A stretch of DNA of 64,000 bases, taken from contig DATNQN010000022.1 in assembly GCA_036703985.1 (NCBI GenBank), positions 62,001 through 126,000 of the forward strand, in the 5' to 3' direction. Positions 56,361-64,000 of this stretch are shown here, in pieces; the stretch's first letter is position 1; each line of letters begins with the position of its first letter. The notes beneath the pieces were generated by a model, which worked only from the letters and a program-made list of their open reading frames with translations, was not told the origin of the DNA and did not search any database. A program made the translations under genes and the position numbers. Source of the DNA: Leptolyngbyaceae cyanobacterium. GTDB taxonomy: Bacteria > Cyanobacteriota > Cyanobacteriia > Cyanobacteriales > Aerosakkonemataceae.

Positions 56361-57764
56361 TTATTCCCCACTACCTTTATGAACGGTTTTTACCCATTTA
56401 AGGCGCTTCGGTCTAATAGACATCCGAGCCGTTGTACTAGCCATGATGACTACCCAGTGAAGCATATACAAATTGCCTCGGATAGTTTGTAGCATCATGA
56501 AAAATACATCAGAAAAACTGAGTTTTTCCGCTTGATTAATCCGCCGCAAACCATTAAACATCGCGATAAAAGACATTCCCAGCATCAAACCAGTAATCGG
56601 GCTGTAAACGGGTAGTCGATTGCGAATTACTGCCATCAAAAAATCGGGTACTGCGGCTGTGGGTAAGAAATACTGGGTAATCCAAAACATGAACATATCC
56701 CAGGTTTTTCGAGTACCCATGCGGTTGCGGAAAATCGGTCGCCAGTAGTCGAGGTAACGTTGATAACCACCTTCTGCCCAGCGATTGCGCTGATGCCAAA
56801 GGGCTAAAGCCGTTGTTACCCCTTCTTCTTCTACCGGAGGTTCCAGTAGAAAATCAACATCCCATCGATCGAGATGCAGGCGAATTGTTAAATCCAGGTC
56901 ATCTGTAATCGTTTCCTCATTAAAACCGCCGCAGCTTTCTAAAGCAGAACGACGGATAAATTGACCGTTGCCTCGCAGTTCGCCGATACCGCCGATCGCT
57001 ACCCGATGTTGCTGAAAGAAGCTATCTAAAGCCATTTCAGCAGTTTGTCCCCGAGTCCAAAAGTTAAAAGACGAATTAGAGATCGCTTTTTGAACTTGCA
57101 CCGCACCGACTTTTTCGCGGGCAAAAGCGGGTACGACTCGGCGCAACATATCTTCGGACACTTGGGCGTCGGCATCGAATACGGCGATCACTTCGCCGCG
57201 AGTCAAAGGTAGGACTTGATTTAAAGCGCCTGATTTGCCGCCGCTGGCACCTGCGGGTCTGCGGAATACTTTTAGCTGCTGGTATTCTTTGGTAAGTCGA
57301 TCGAGTACTGCTGGCGTTCGATCGGTGCTGTTGTCATCGATCACCCAAAGTTCGTAAAGGTGCTCCGGGTAGTCGAGGCTGCACATATTTTTCACCAGTT
57401 TCCCGATCACTGCCTCTTCATTTTTAGCGGCTACCAGTAGGGAAACAAAAGGCCAATTAGCTTGGTTATCTTCGCACAAAGGTTCGGGTAAATCGCGGGG
57501 GCGCGATCGCAAAACCCGAATCGCGTGAAATACCATCAAGGTAGTCAAAGCTAGTACGAACCAGATTCCCCACGAAAATAAATGCAGGGCGATCGTACCG
57601 CTCCAAACTACGGTTAACACCACAGCAGCTTTGCGCCTGCGTCCGGCGTACCAAGTATTAGGTATTCCTTCCGAGTCATCCGTAGGAGGCAACTCAGATA
57701 ATAAAGAGCCGATTGGATCGAGCTCGTTGTAAGAATTGTTTTCGGGCCAGGAATTCGCTGGCAT
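56361..57764 (-). CDS. mgdA: Membrane GT2, probable beta-monoglucosyldiacylglycerol synthase
   Basis: MgdA makes glucosyl-diacylglycerol, the precursor of cyanobacterial galactolipids. 467 residues: two N-terminal membrane helices (VVLTVVWSGTIALHLFSW, then IWFVLALTTLMVFHAI), a processive-type GT2 domain (VIDDNSTD, VFDADAQ, TDDLDL, HQRNRW as D, D, D, QxxRW), and C-terminal membrane helices. Length and the N-terminal RRRKAA-VVWSGTIALH pattern match my memory of cyanobacterial MgdA. Another GT2 polysaccharide synthase is possible. Confidence 0.8.
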   Translation of the reverse strand: MPANSWPENNSYNELDPIGSLLSELPPTDDSEGIPNTWYAGRRRKAAVVLTVVWSGTIALHLFSWGIWFVLALTTLMVFHAIRVLRSRPRDLPEPLCEDNQANWPFVSLLVAAKNEEAVIGKLVKNMCSLDYPEHLYELWVIDDNSTDRTPAVLDRLTKEYQQLKVFRRPAGASGGKSGALNQVLPLTRGEVIAVFDADAQVSEDMLRRVVPAFAREKVGAVQVQKAISNSSFNFWTRGQTAEMALDSFFQQHRVAIGGIGELRGNGQFIRRSALESCGGFNEETITDDLDLTIRLHLDRWDVDFLLEPPVEEEGVTTALALWHQRNRWAEGGYQRYLDYWRPIFRNRMGTRKTWDMFMFWITQYFLPTAAVPDFLMAVIRNRLPVYSPITGLMLGMSFIAMFNGLRRINQAEKLSFSDVFFMMLQTIRGNLYMLHWVVIMASTTARMSIRPKRLKWVKTVHKGSGE

Positions 57765-57844
57765 AGGTTAGCTGATTTAACCACCAGTACTTATCGACAC
57801 CTTTAAAGAAACTGGGTATGAGATAACACCAAGCCGTGCAGCCT

Positions 57845-58100
57845 TTACATACCGAAAGTACAGGCAACTAAGAGCTTGTCATCGACAGAAATGGCGATTA
57901 CGACATCCAACGCTTGACAGCGAGAATCTTTGGTATCATTTCCGCCAGTTTCCATAAAGGCTAATGAAGCCTTATTGTAACCAAGATTGTTGTATTGCTT
58001 CGCTACTGTTTCGATCGATTTGACGATTTCTGGTGTGGGCTTTTCCTGGAAATTGGAATTACCGTGACTGGTAAGGGTTGAATTAAGCCATATTCACCCT
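57845..58100 (-). pseudogene. Possible remnant of a small protein gene
   Basis: An open frame of about 80 codons without a proper start reads coherently (EIVKSIETVAKQYNNLGYNK, then LAFMETGG, CQALDVVIAISVDDKLLVACTFG). Upstream the continuity switches frame: GELERRLGG in one frame and EYGLIQPLPVTVIPIS in another, with a TGA between. That pattern suggests a frameshifted gene. I do not recognise the family. The remaining 57765-58307 gap shows nothing else. Confidence 0.3.
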
Positions 58101-58307
58101 CCCAAACGCCGCTCTAATTCTCCTACTTCCCAAATGCGATGATAATTTTAGACAGTAACCGAGAAATTGGTTTTCAAGCCTTGCCCCGATGCAGGAATGA
58201 TAGCCTAATAATATCTGGGTTCGTTGACCGAGCGCGATCGGATAAAAGATTTTGGGAATAATGCCTTAGGCACATATAAATGCCCGCACAGGAGGAAGAT
58301 ATAAGTT

Positions 58308-58682
58308 ATGAATATTGACCAGCTGCCACCCGCTAATCCGCAACGAGTAAACGTTTACGCACCTTATTATCAAGGCAACAAGAAGTCTTGGCTACCCAAG
58401 GCGATCAGCCTTTATGAAAAAGGAGTTTTAGAAGGGGAACGCAAAATTGAAGGTGGGGAAAGCATTCCCTTCGTTGCGACTTGGAATGTGGCAATGTTAC
58501 CATCAGACCTTACCCGCTGTCGCTTGCAGTTTGATGGCAATGCCGAACTGAGTTACGAAGTAACATTGGCTAATAATGAATTCGTAAATTATTTAATAGA
58601 AGTGATAATGAGTTTTAAAACTTCTCGTACAGTAGATTTCTCTAAAGCGTTCTACCGGAAATTACTTCGTTTAGAAGAGTAG
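58308..58682 (+). CDS. ebsA: EbsA-like type IV pilus / biofilm factor
   Basis: 124 residues, soluble. The N-terminus NPQRVNVYAPYYQGNKK is followed by a short repeated-looking region (AISLYEKGVLEGERKIEGGE), then IPFVATWNVAMLPSDLTRC and a C-terminal helix FVNYLIEVIMSF. I recognise this as the cyanobacterial EbsA family, linked to type IV pilus assembly and biofilm control; the assignment is from memory. AGGAGGA lies upstream of the ATG. The BioD/DRTGG gene follows 60 bp later. Confidence 0.65.
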   Translation: MNIDQLPPANPQRVNVYAPYYQGNKKSWLPKAISLYEKGVLEGERKIEGGESIPFVATWNVAMLPSDLTRCRLQFDGNAELSYEVTLANNEFVNYLIEVIMSFKTSRTVDFSKAFYRKLLRLEE

Positions 58683-58742
58683 ACAAGACTCGTCAGGGCT
58701 TCAATATTTCAAAATTTCCAAACTAGGAGTAGGAGAGAGGGT

Positions 58743-59834
58743 GTGCCAAAATCGGGAAAATTTTTGCTGATAGGATCGACTGAGGCTTACAGTGGCAAGT
58801 CAGCAGCGGTCTTGGGGCTAGCTCATCTGTTAAAGGAAAAACAGCTTGATATTGCTTACGGCAAGCCGGTAGGAACCTGTTGGAGCAACGATCGAAATGA
58901 TGGCACCGATGAGGATGTCAAGTTTTTAGCCGATAGCCTCAATTTGCCGCCAAACCGCTTGCTAAAAACATTTTTATTTCTGGATGTCCCAACCATCGAA
59001 AAACGGTTACGGGGAGAAGATCGAATAAACTATCGTGCTTTGCTAGCAGAATCGTCCCAAATGGAATTGGGCGAATTAATCTTGTTAGAAGGGCCAGGAA
59101 CTCTCGATGAGGGCAGTTTGTTTGAAATGTCCTTGTTAGAAACGGCGGAAGTGGTTGATGCCTCGATTCTCCTAGTGGCACGGTTGGAATCGGTACTATC
59201 GGTACATAAGATATTGTCAGCGAAGCAGCGCTTAGGCGATCGCTTATCTGGGGTGTTGCTCAATGATATTCCCCACGATCAACTAGAAGTCTTACAAACA
59301 GAAGTCACGCCATTTCTGGAAAACCGAAATATTCCGGTATTGGGAATTCTGCCGCGCAGCGCTTTATTGCGAAGCGTGAGCGTCAAGGAACTGGTACACC
59401 AGCTAAGCGCGGAAGTGATTTGTCGGGGCGATCGTTTGGATTTGATGGTGGAAAGCCTGAAAATCGGGGCGATGAATGTCAATTCAGCCTTGAAATATTT
59501 CCGCAAAGGCAGAAATATGGCTGTCGTGACTGGTGGCGATCGTCCTGACATCCAGTTAGCGGCACTAGAAACTTCTACTCAATGTCTGATTTTAACCGGA
59601 CACGTATCTCCTCCCGACTTTATCCTCAGCCGTGCTGAAGATTTAGAAATTCCCATCCTCTCAGTGGATCTCGATACCCTCACCACCGTAGAAATCATCA
59701 ACCACACTTTTGGTCAAGTGCGCCTGCAAGAACCGGCCAAAGTCCAGTGTATCTGTCAGATGATGGCACAACACTTTGACATCGATCGCGCGATCGAAAA
59801 ATTAGGTCTCAAAACTGCCGTAACTCAGCCATAG
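58743..59834 (+). CDS. BioD-like / DRTGG-domain protein (phosphotransacetylase N-terminal type)
   Basis: 363 residues starting at GTG. The N-terminal domain (1-210) has a BioD-like P-loop region (LIGSTEAYSGKSAAVLGLA), GKPVGT and LILLEGPGTL. The C-terminal DRTGG domain (about 220-330) contains AVVTGGDRPDIQLAAL and LILTGHVSPPDFIL. The arrangement is that of the regulatory half of long Pta enzymes, without the phosphotransacetylase catalytic half, so it is probably a nucleotide-sensing regulator. Confidence 0.85.
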   Translation: MPKSGKFLLIGSTEAYSGKSAAVLGLAHLLKEKQLDIAYGKPVGTCWSNDRNDGTDEDVKFLADSLNLPPNRLLKTFLFLDVPTIEKRLRGEDRINYRALLAESSQMELGELILLEGPGTLDEGSLFEMSLLETAEVVDASILLVARLESVLSVHKILSAKQRLGDRLSGVLLNDIPHDQLEVLQTEVTPFLENRNIPVLGILPRSALLRSVSVKELVHQLSAEVICRGDRLDLMVESLKIGAMNVNSALKYFRKGRNMAVVTGGDRPDIQLAALETSTQCLILTGHVSPPDFILSRAEDLEIPILSVDLDTLTTVEIINHTFGQVRLQEPAKVQCICQMMAQHFDIDRAIEKLGLKTAVTQP

Positions 59835-59851
59835 CTAAGTCTGGTTAACTA

Positions 59852-59879
59852 CCCCAACTAGACGGCTCTATAGTTGGGG
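59852..59879. terminator. Hairpin after the BioD/DRTGG gene
   Basis: CCCCAACTA and TAGTTGGGG form a 9-bp stem with a 10-nt loop, 18 nt after the stop codon. No T-run follows, so termination may be partial. Confidence 0.5.
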
Positions 59880-59992
59880 CGAAATCCTCTTAGTTCCCAT
59901 TTCCTAATAACTATCAAGCATTAAGTCATTAACAACTTGAATTAGTACTTTTAGCTGGGGGCTTCTCTCCATATTCTGTTAAAATAACAAGG

Positions 59993-60517
59993 TTGTTCAG
60001 CCTCAAACCGTCCTTGAGTCAGTCGATAGATTTACCAAAAATTGATGAATTAGTCCAAGAACTCGCGACGATCCAGCAAACTGGTTCTAAGCGAATCGCT
60101 TTGTTAGGATCGCGACACGTTCCCATTACCCATCAGCATCTCATAGAGATGATGAGCTATGCCCTGGTATTATCAGGCAATCGGTTAATTACCTCTGGTG
60201 CGACTGGTACTAATGCTGCTGCCATCCGAGGCGCAATGCGTGCTGACCCCAAACTATTAACGGTCATCCTACCCCAAAGCCTCGAACGTCAACCGCAAGA
60301 ATCGCGCCAACAATTAGAACAAGTAATGCACTTGGTAGAAAAGCCAGAAAACAATCACCTGTCTTTAGGGGAAGCCAGCGCTCTATGTAACCAAGAAATA
60401 GTATCCAGATGTCAGCAATTAATTTGCTTTGCTTTTCATGACAGCCGGACATTGCTGCAAACTTGTAAAGATGCAGAAGAACAGAGAAAATTAGTCACTC
60501 TGTTTTACTTTGATTAA
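59993..60517 (+). CDS. DprA-like Rossmann-fold protein
   Basis: 174 residues starting at TTG with AAGG just before it; no ATG is available until well inside the fold. Motifs: RIALLGSRHVPITHQ, then ITSGATGTNAAAIRGAM, which is the DprA/LOG-type phosphate-binding loop, and LLTVILPQS. It is much shorter than full DprA and lacks the SAM and winged-helix domains. Cyanobacterial genomes commonly annotate it as DNA recombination-mediator protein A; a nucleotide-binding role is as likely. Confidence 0.75.
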   Translation: MFSLKPSLSQSIDLPKIDELVQELATIQQTGSKRIALLGSRHVPITHQHLIEMMSYALVLSGNRLITSGATGTNAAAIRGAMRADPKLLTVILPQSLERQPQESRQQLEQVMHLVEKPENNHLSLGEASALCNQEIVSRCQQLICFAFHDSRTLLQTCKDAEEQRKLVTLFYFD

Positions 60518-60587
60518 TATGTTTAGGGAGCGTGGCAAGTTTCTTTTTCAACAAAAAAAGTATTTGCTTGCCAGAAATCAGAGGGCA

Positions 60588-60791
60588 ATTGCGGCACAGA
60601 ACTGGATAGAGATTTGAATGCCAGGATCAATTTAGAACACTGGCAGGAGAGAAATTAATTATCCAAAAACCGTCAGTTCGACGGGGTTAGCCTGTGAAGA
60701 GTCACGCCAACTTAACAGCGCTGCTGTTAAGGATTCAATGAAGCAAGAAGCAAGCATTTGAATTTGCGTGGGTTCAGCTTTCGCTGTTTGA
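60588..60791 (+). pseudogene. Decayed tnpB C-terminus, second remnant
   Basis: On the plus strand, fragments of a TnpB C-terminus appear in two frames: NCGTELDRDLNARINLEHW, then after a frame change TVSSTGLACEESRQLNSAAV and KDSMKQEASI before a stop. The first contains the last RuvC aspartate motif DRDLNA. The second is the tail typical of many cyanobacterial IS1341-type TnpBs. The rest of the gene is absent. The 60518-60587 leader shows nothing else. Confidence 0.7.
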
Positions 60792-60825
60792 CCTTGGTAG
60801 ATTTGAGTAAGTTTTGCAGAACGGA

Positions 60826-61251
60826 ATGACCCTATTACAAGTTTCGATGCCTAGCATTTTTCTTTACTGTATTGCCATAGCCGCTGTTTTAGTGTATTTA
60901 CCATTTTTGCTGGTAGCTTATGCCCGCGTCACCTTTGGGCCAGAAGCTCTAGCAACTCCCAGAGCGGTAGTTGATAAGTTGCCTCCCTACGCCCAAAGAG
61001 CAACTTGGGCGCATCAAAATGCTTTTGAAGCTTTTACCCTATTTGCCCCAGCAGCGTTGATGGCTTATGTAACGAAAGTTGATTCTTCTTTGGCAGCAGG
61101 AGCAGCGATCGCATTTTTGATAGCCCGATTGCTTCACTCGGTTTTTTATATTTTGAATATACCGTTAGCACGAGCGCTGATGTTTGCGATCGGTTCTCTT
61201 TCGATTGCTACTTTAATCATTGTCAGTCTGAGCCAAGTTAACGCAAATTAG
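60826..61251 (+). CDS. MAPEG family membrane protein
   Basis: About 141 residues from ATG 60826 (an in-frame TTG lies 12 bp upstream and another ATG 21 bp downstream). Four membrane helices. The loop signature is RATWAHQNAFEAFTLFAPAAL, with a later RLLHSVFYILNIPLARALMF, typical of microsomal glutathione-transferase-like MAPEG proteins. The substrate is not known; a glutathione-dependent detoxifying role is inferred from the family. Confidence 0.88.
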   Translation: MTLLQVSMPSIFLYCIAIAAVLVYLPFLLVAYARVTFGPEALATPRAVVDKLPPYAQRATWAHQNAFEAFTLFAPAALMAYVTKVDSSLAAGAAIAFLIARLLHSVFYILNIPLARALMFAIGSLSIATLIIVSLSQVNAN

Positions 61252-61418
61252 CCCTCGGTCGTCAGCGATTAATTATTGATAATTTTCTGCCATACTTAAT
61301 GACTGATGACCGAAAATCGAAATGTTCTTTGGCAGCTTGATTTTAGGGTCAATCCAAAATCTAAAATTCCCCATATAAAACAGATTGACCGTTGACAATT
61401 GACAACTAACAATTGCTT

Positions 61419-61910
61419 ATGGCTTCTACTTATTCATTTGATATTGTCAGTGATTTTGATTACCAAGAATTGGTTAATGCTGTAGATCAAACCAACAGAG
61501 AAATCATTAGCCGCTACGATCTCAAAGACACGCAAACTACCGTGGAATTGGGAAAAGAAGAAATTACTGTCAATACTGATAGTGAATTTACTCTTGATGC
61601 TATTCACACCATTTTGCAAACCAAAGCAGCTAAACGTAATCTTTCTCTGAAAATATTTGACTACGGTAAGGTCGAGTCGGCTAGCGGCAACCGAGTTCGT
61701 CAAGTAATCAAACTTAAAAAGGGCATCAGCCAGGAAATCGGAAAACAAATTACCAAGTTGATTCGAGACGAATTTAAAAAAGTGCAAGCCTCGATTCAAG
61801 GAGACGCCGTGAGAATTTCTGCTAAGGCCAAAGATGATTTGCAGTTAGTTATCCAACGGCTAAAACAAGAAGAATATCCAGTGGCTTTGCAATTTACTAA
61901 TTACCGTTAG
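61419..61910 (+). CDS. yajQ: YajQ family nucleotide-binding protein
   Basis: 163 residues from the ATG ([20 protein letters not shown]); an in-frame TTG 6 bp earlier is not needed. Two ferredoxin-like halves are visible, with family phrases [30 protein letters not shown] and [21 protein letters not shown]. YajQ proteins bind RNA/nucleotides and in some bacteria cyclic di-GMP. It is monocistronic. Confidence 0.95.
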   Translation: MASTYSFDIVSDFDYQELVNAVDQTNREIISRYDLKDTQTTVELGKEEITVNTDSEFTLDAIHTILQTKAAKRNLSLKIFDYGKVESASGNRVRQVIKLKKGISQEIGKQITKLIRDEFKKVQASIQGDAVRISAKAKDDLQLVIQRLKQEEYPVALQFTNYR

Positions 61911-62043
61911 GGATTCGGGTAAGCAATCAGCCGACGACTGTTTAATTTATATTGTTAGGCTGATGATGAATAGGGATAAAAGGGTGCGAAGATGAACGAT
62001 CGAATTTTTATTCTTCAGATTTCAGATTTCATCCTTTATCTCT

Positions 62044-62475
62044 ATGGATAGACGACCAATCGTTGACAGGCAGCGAGAGCATCAAGCTAATGAAAGAACT
62101 TTTTTAGCTTGGTTGCGGACTTCTATCGCTTTAATTGGCTTTGGATTTGCGATCGCTCGTTTTGGCTTGTTTCTCAGAGAATTAGAATCTGCACTCAGAC
62201 AACAAAATACTGCTAGTCCTTCTTTTATTAATTCTCAAAATCTCGGATTGAGTTTGGTATTAGCGGGTATTCTAATCATTGCCTTATCTGTTTGGCGCTA
62301 CAATCAAGTTTTTCGACAAATCGAAACTAGCAATTATCAGCCGAATCGTTTAATGGTATGGTTGACGGCGATCGTGGTAGCGATCGTCGGTATTCTTAGT
62401 ATTCCTTTTGTTTTGTGGCGAGAACCATCTACTCCCAGTAAAATACCAGCAGCCAAAGAACTCAGAATGAAATAA
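62044..62475 (+). CDS. DUF202 (YidH-type) membrane protein
   Basis: 143 residues. The N-terminal signature is RQREHQANERTFLAWLRTSIALIGFGFAIARFGLFL, followed by helices LGLSLVLAGILIIALSVW and LMVWLTAIVVAIVGILSI. This is the three-helix DUF202 fold. Its function is unknown. An AT-rich gap and hairpin separate it from convergent hemL. Confidence 0.9.
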   Translation: MDRRPIVDRQREHQANERTFLAWLRTSIALIGFGFAIARFGLFLRELESALRQQNTASPSFINSQNLGLSLVLAGILIIALSVWRYNQVFRQIETSNYQPNRLMVWLTAIVVAIVGILSIPFVLWREPSTPSKIPAAKELRMK

Positions 62476-62499
62476 CCCCGCCTGGATACAGACGGGGTT
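62474..62499. terminator. Hairpin between convergent genes
   Basis: AACCCCG and CGGGGTT pair around a 12-nt loop. It directly follows the DUF202 stop and lies 37 nt after the hemL stop on the other strand. It is probably a shared terminator, although T-runs are weak. Confidence 0.55.
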
Positions 62500-62535
62500 G
62501 CAAAGAAAACTGCACTAAAAAGAGGACAAACCTTT

Positions 62536-63831
62536 TTATAGGCCGGACATTACTTCTTTCGCAGCTGCTAAAGTGCGATCGATATCTTCCTCTGTATGAG
62601 CAAGAGAAGTAAACCCTGCTTCAAACTGAGACGGTGCAAGATAGATACCGTGCTCTAACATACCGCGATGAAAGCGGCTAAACTTGCTCAAATCCGATTT
62701 TTTAGCGTCCTCGTAATTGTGAACGGGGCCAGATGTAAAGAATAACCCGAACATCGCGCTGATATAACCGCCACAGCTAGCATGACCGGTTTGCTTGGCA
62801 ATTTCGAGCAGTCCGTCACTCAGCTTTTTGGTAATCTTTTCTAAATACTCGTAACTACCAGGTTTTTGAAGTAATTCGAGGGTTTTAATGCCGGCAGTCA
62901 TCGCCAGTGGATTGCCAGACAGAGTGCCTGCTTGATACATTGGCCCGGAGGGAGCTACCAAAGACATGATATCTCTCCGCCCGCCATAAGCGCCTACTGG
63001 CAAACCGCCGCCAATTACTTTCCCCAGCGTGGTGAGATCCGGAGTAATACCAAATTTTTCTTGAGCTCCGCCGTAAGCAATGCGAAAACCCGTCATTACT
63101 TCATCAAACACCAGCAAAGCCCCGTTTTCTTGGGTTAGCAAGCGCAAACCTTCTAAAAATCCTGCATCGGGGGTAATAAATCCAGCATTACCTACTACTG
63201 GTTCTAGAATGACACCCGCAATTTGGCCTGGGTTTTCCGCAAATAAAGCTTTAACAGCTTCTAAATCGTTATAAGGAGCAGTTAGGGTATTTTCAGTAAC
63301 GGATTTGGGAACGCCTGGAGAGTCAGGTAAACCGAGAGTTGCTACACCAGAACCCGCCTTGACCAAGAACATATCGGCGTGGCCGTGGTAGCAACCCTCG
63401 AACTTGATGATTTTGTCCCGTCCGGTAAAAGCACGCATCAAACGCAGTACGGCCATACAAGCTTCGGTACCGGAGTTGACAAAGCGCACCATTTCAATGC
63501 TGGGAACCGCATCGATCACCATTTCTGCCAGGACATTTTCCTGCACTGAAGGAGCGCCGAAACTAGTACCTTTTTCTAAGGCTTTATGCAGTGCTTCAAT
63601 TACTTCTGGGTGGGCATGGCCGCAGATGGCAGGCCCCCAAGTGCCCACATAGTCGATGTATTGATTGTCATCAACATCCCAAATGTAAGCGCCTTTCACT
63701 CGGTCAAAGACGATCGGTTGTCCTCCTACCGATTTGAACGCTCGCACGGGCGAACTCACGCCTCCCGGCATCAGTTTTTGAGCCGCCGCAAATATTTCTT
63801 CTGATTTGGTGGTTTTAAAAGAGGTGGTCAC
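62536..63831 (-). CDS. hemL: Glutamate-1-semialdehyde 2,1-aminomutase
   Basis: PLP enzyme that makes 5-aminolevulinate for heme and chlorophyll in the C5 pathway. About 431 residues from GTG 63831, with AAGGAG upstream; an adjacent TTG (63834) is also in frame. PLP lysine K271 lies in [18 protein letters not shown]; other motifs are [21 protein letters not shown] and [11 protein letters not shown]. It is complete and typical. Confidence 0.97.
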   Translation of the reverse strand: MTTSFKTTKSEEIFAAAQKLMPGGVSSPVRAFKSVGGQPIVFDRVKGAYIWDVDDNQYIDYVGTWGPAICGHAHPEVIEALHKALEKGTSFGAPSVQENVLAEMVIDAVPSIEMVRFVNSGTEACMAVLRLMRAFTGRDKIIKFEGCYHGHADMFLVKAGSGVATLGLPDSPGVPKSVTENTLTAPYNDLEAVKALFAENPGQIAGVILEPVVGNAGFITPDAGFLEGLRLLTQENGALLVFDEVMTGFRIAYGGAQEKFGITPDLTTLGKVIGGGLPVGAYGGRRDIMSLVAPSGPMYQAGTLSGNPLAMTAGIKTLELLQKPGSYEYLEKITKKLSDGLLEIAKQTGHASCGGYISAMFGLFFTSGPVHNYEDAKKSDLSKFSRFHRGMLEHGIYLAPSQFEAGFTSLAHTEEDIDRTLAAAKEVMSGL

Positions 63832-64000
63832 CAAAGTTATCTCCTTAATTTTGAGTCCGATCCTGGGTTAGGTAGCTAAAAATATGCCTCAGGATAGTCA
63901 CGAGCCGCAGATCAACAATCTTAGACTCTTAAGTAATCAAACATAGCTCTAATAGAAAGATGTTATACAAAAGCAATCAAGATTTACCCGCAGATGTAAG

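Overview
The window is cyanobacterial chromosome, most likely from a filamentous or otherwise large-genome species. The palindrome GCGATCGC and its core CGATCG recur throughout, in and between genes. The gene set includes cyanobacterial hallmarks: the C5 heme/chlorophyll enzyme HemL, carotenoid genes cruF and cruG, a likely MgdA-type glycolipid synthase, a likely EbsA pilus factor, a DUF3172 protein and a PEP-CTERM protein. No rRNA, tRNA, CRISPR array or prophage was seen.

Layout. 1-5.6 kb is a minus-strand mixed-acid fermentation cluster, pflB-pflA-adhE, with adhE cut by the window start. 5.9-8.5 kb holds a polysaccharide deacetylase, a structured intergenic RNA candidate and a TPR protein. 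8.8-15 kb carries a proline-repeat mini-protein, ychF, several uncharacterised genes and a GT2. 15.1-19.5 kb has a PgpH-type HD hydrolase, an orphan sugar ABC permease and 5-formyl-THF cyclo-ligase. 19.6-28.1 kb is a signalling block: a response-regulator adenylate cyclase, a giant kinase-ATPase-GAF-PP2C protein, and GHKL-like and STAS-like proteins that look like a partner-switching module. 28.7-33.7 kb holds sugar-nucleotide and exopolysaccharide genes: gmd, fcl, a sugar-phosphate transferase and a GT4. 34-41.9 kb has an RRM protein, a TPR/M48 protein that has lost metal ligands, a PEP-CTERM protein, prfC and two small membrane proteins. 42-44.3 kb is the coupled cruF-cruG pair. GDP-fucose from Gmd/Fcl could feed myxol glycoside synthesis together with CruF/CruG.

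44.4-54 kb is the most unusual part. A minus-strand array encodes a caspase-like protein with a canonical EF-hand loop, then three proteins that share a distinctive N-terminal domain of about 90 residues followed by TPRs. The last of the three is fused to a CHAT protease domain. rnhA follows, but an IS605-type tnpB element with matching hairpin ends sits between the CHAT gene and rnhA. Removing it would leave the two genes about 23 nt apart. There is no CRISPR locus nearby, so this looks like a separate TPR/CHAT/caspase signalling or suicide-type system.

54-64 kb is mostly housekeeping: dnaX, mgdA, ebsA-like, a BioD/DRTGG protein, a DprA-like protein, MAPEG, YajQ, DUF202 and hemL. It also contains a second decayed tnpB tail.

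Intergenic space carries several families of short palindromic repeats, one MITE-like 70-bp element, and tnpB remnants at 31.1 and 60.6 kb. All calls come from reading the sequence by eye, without database searches.
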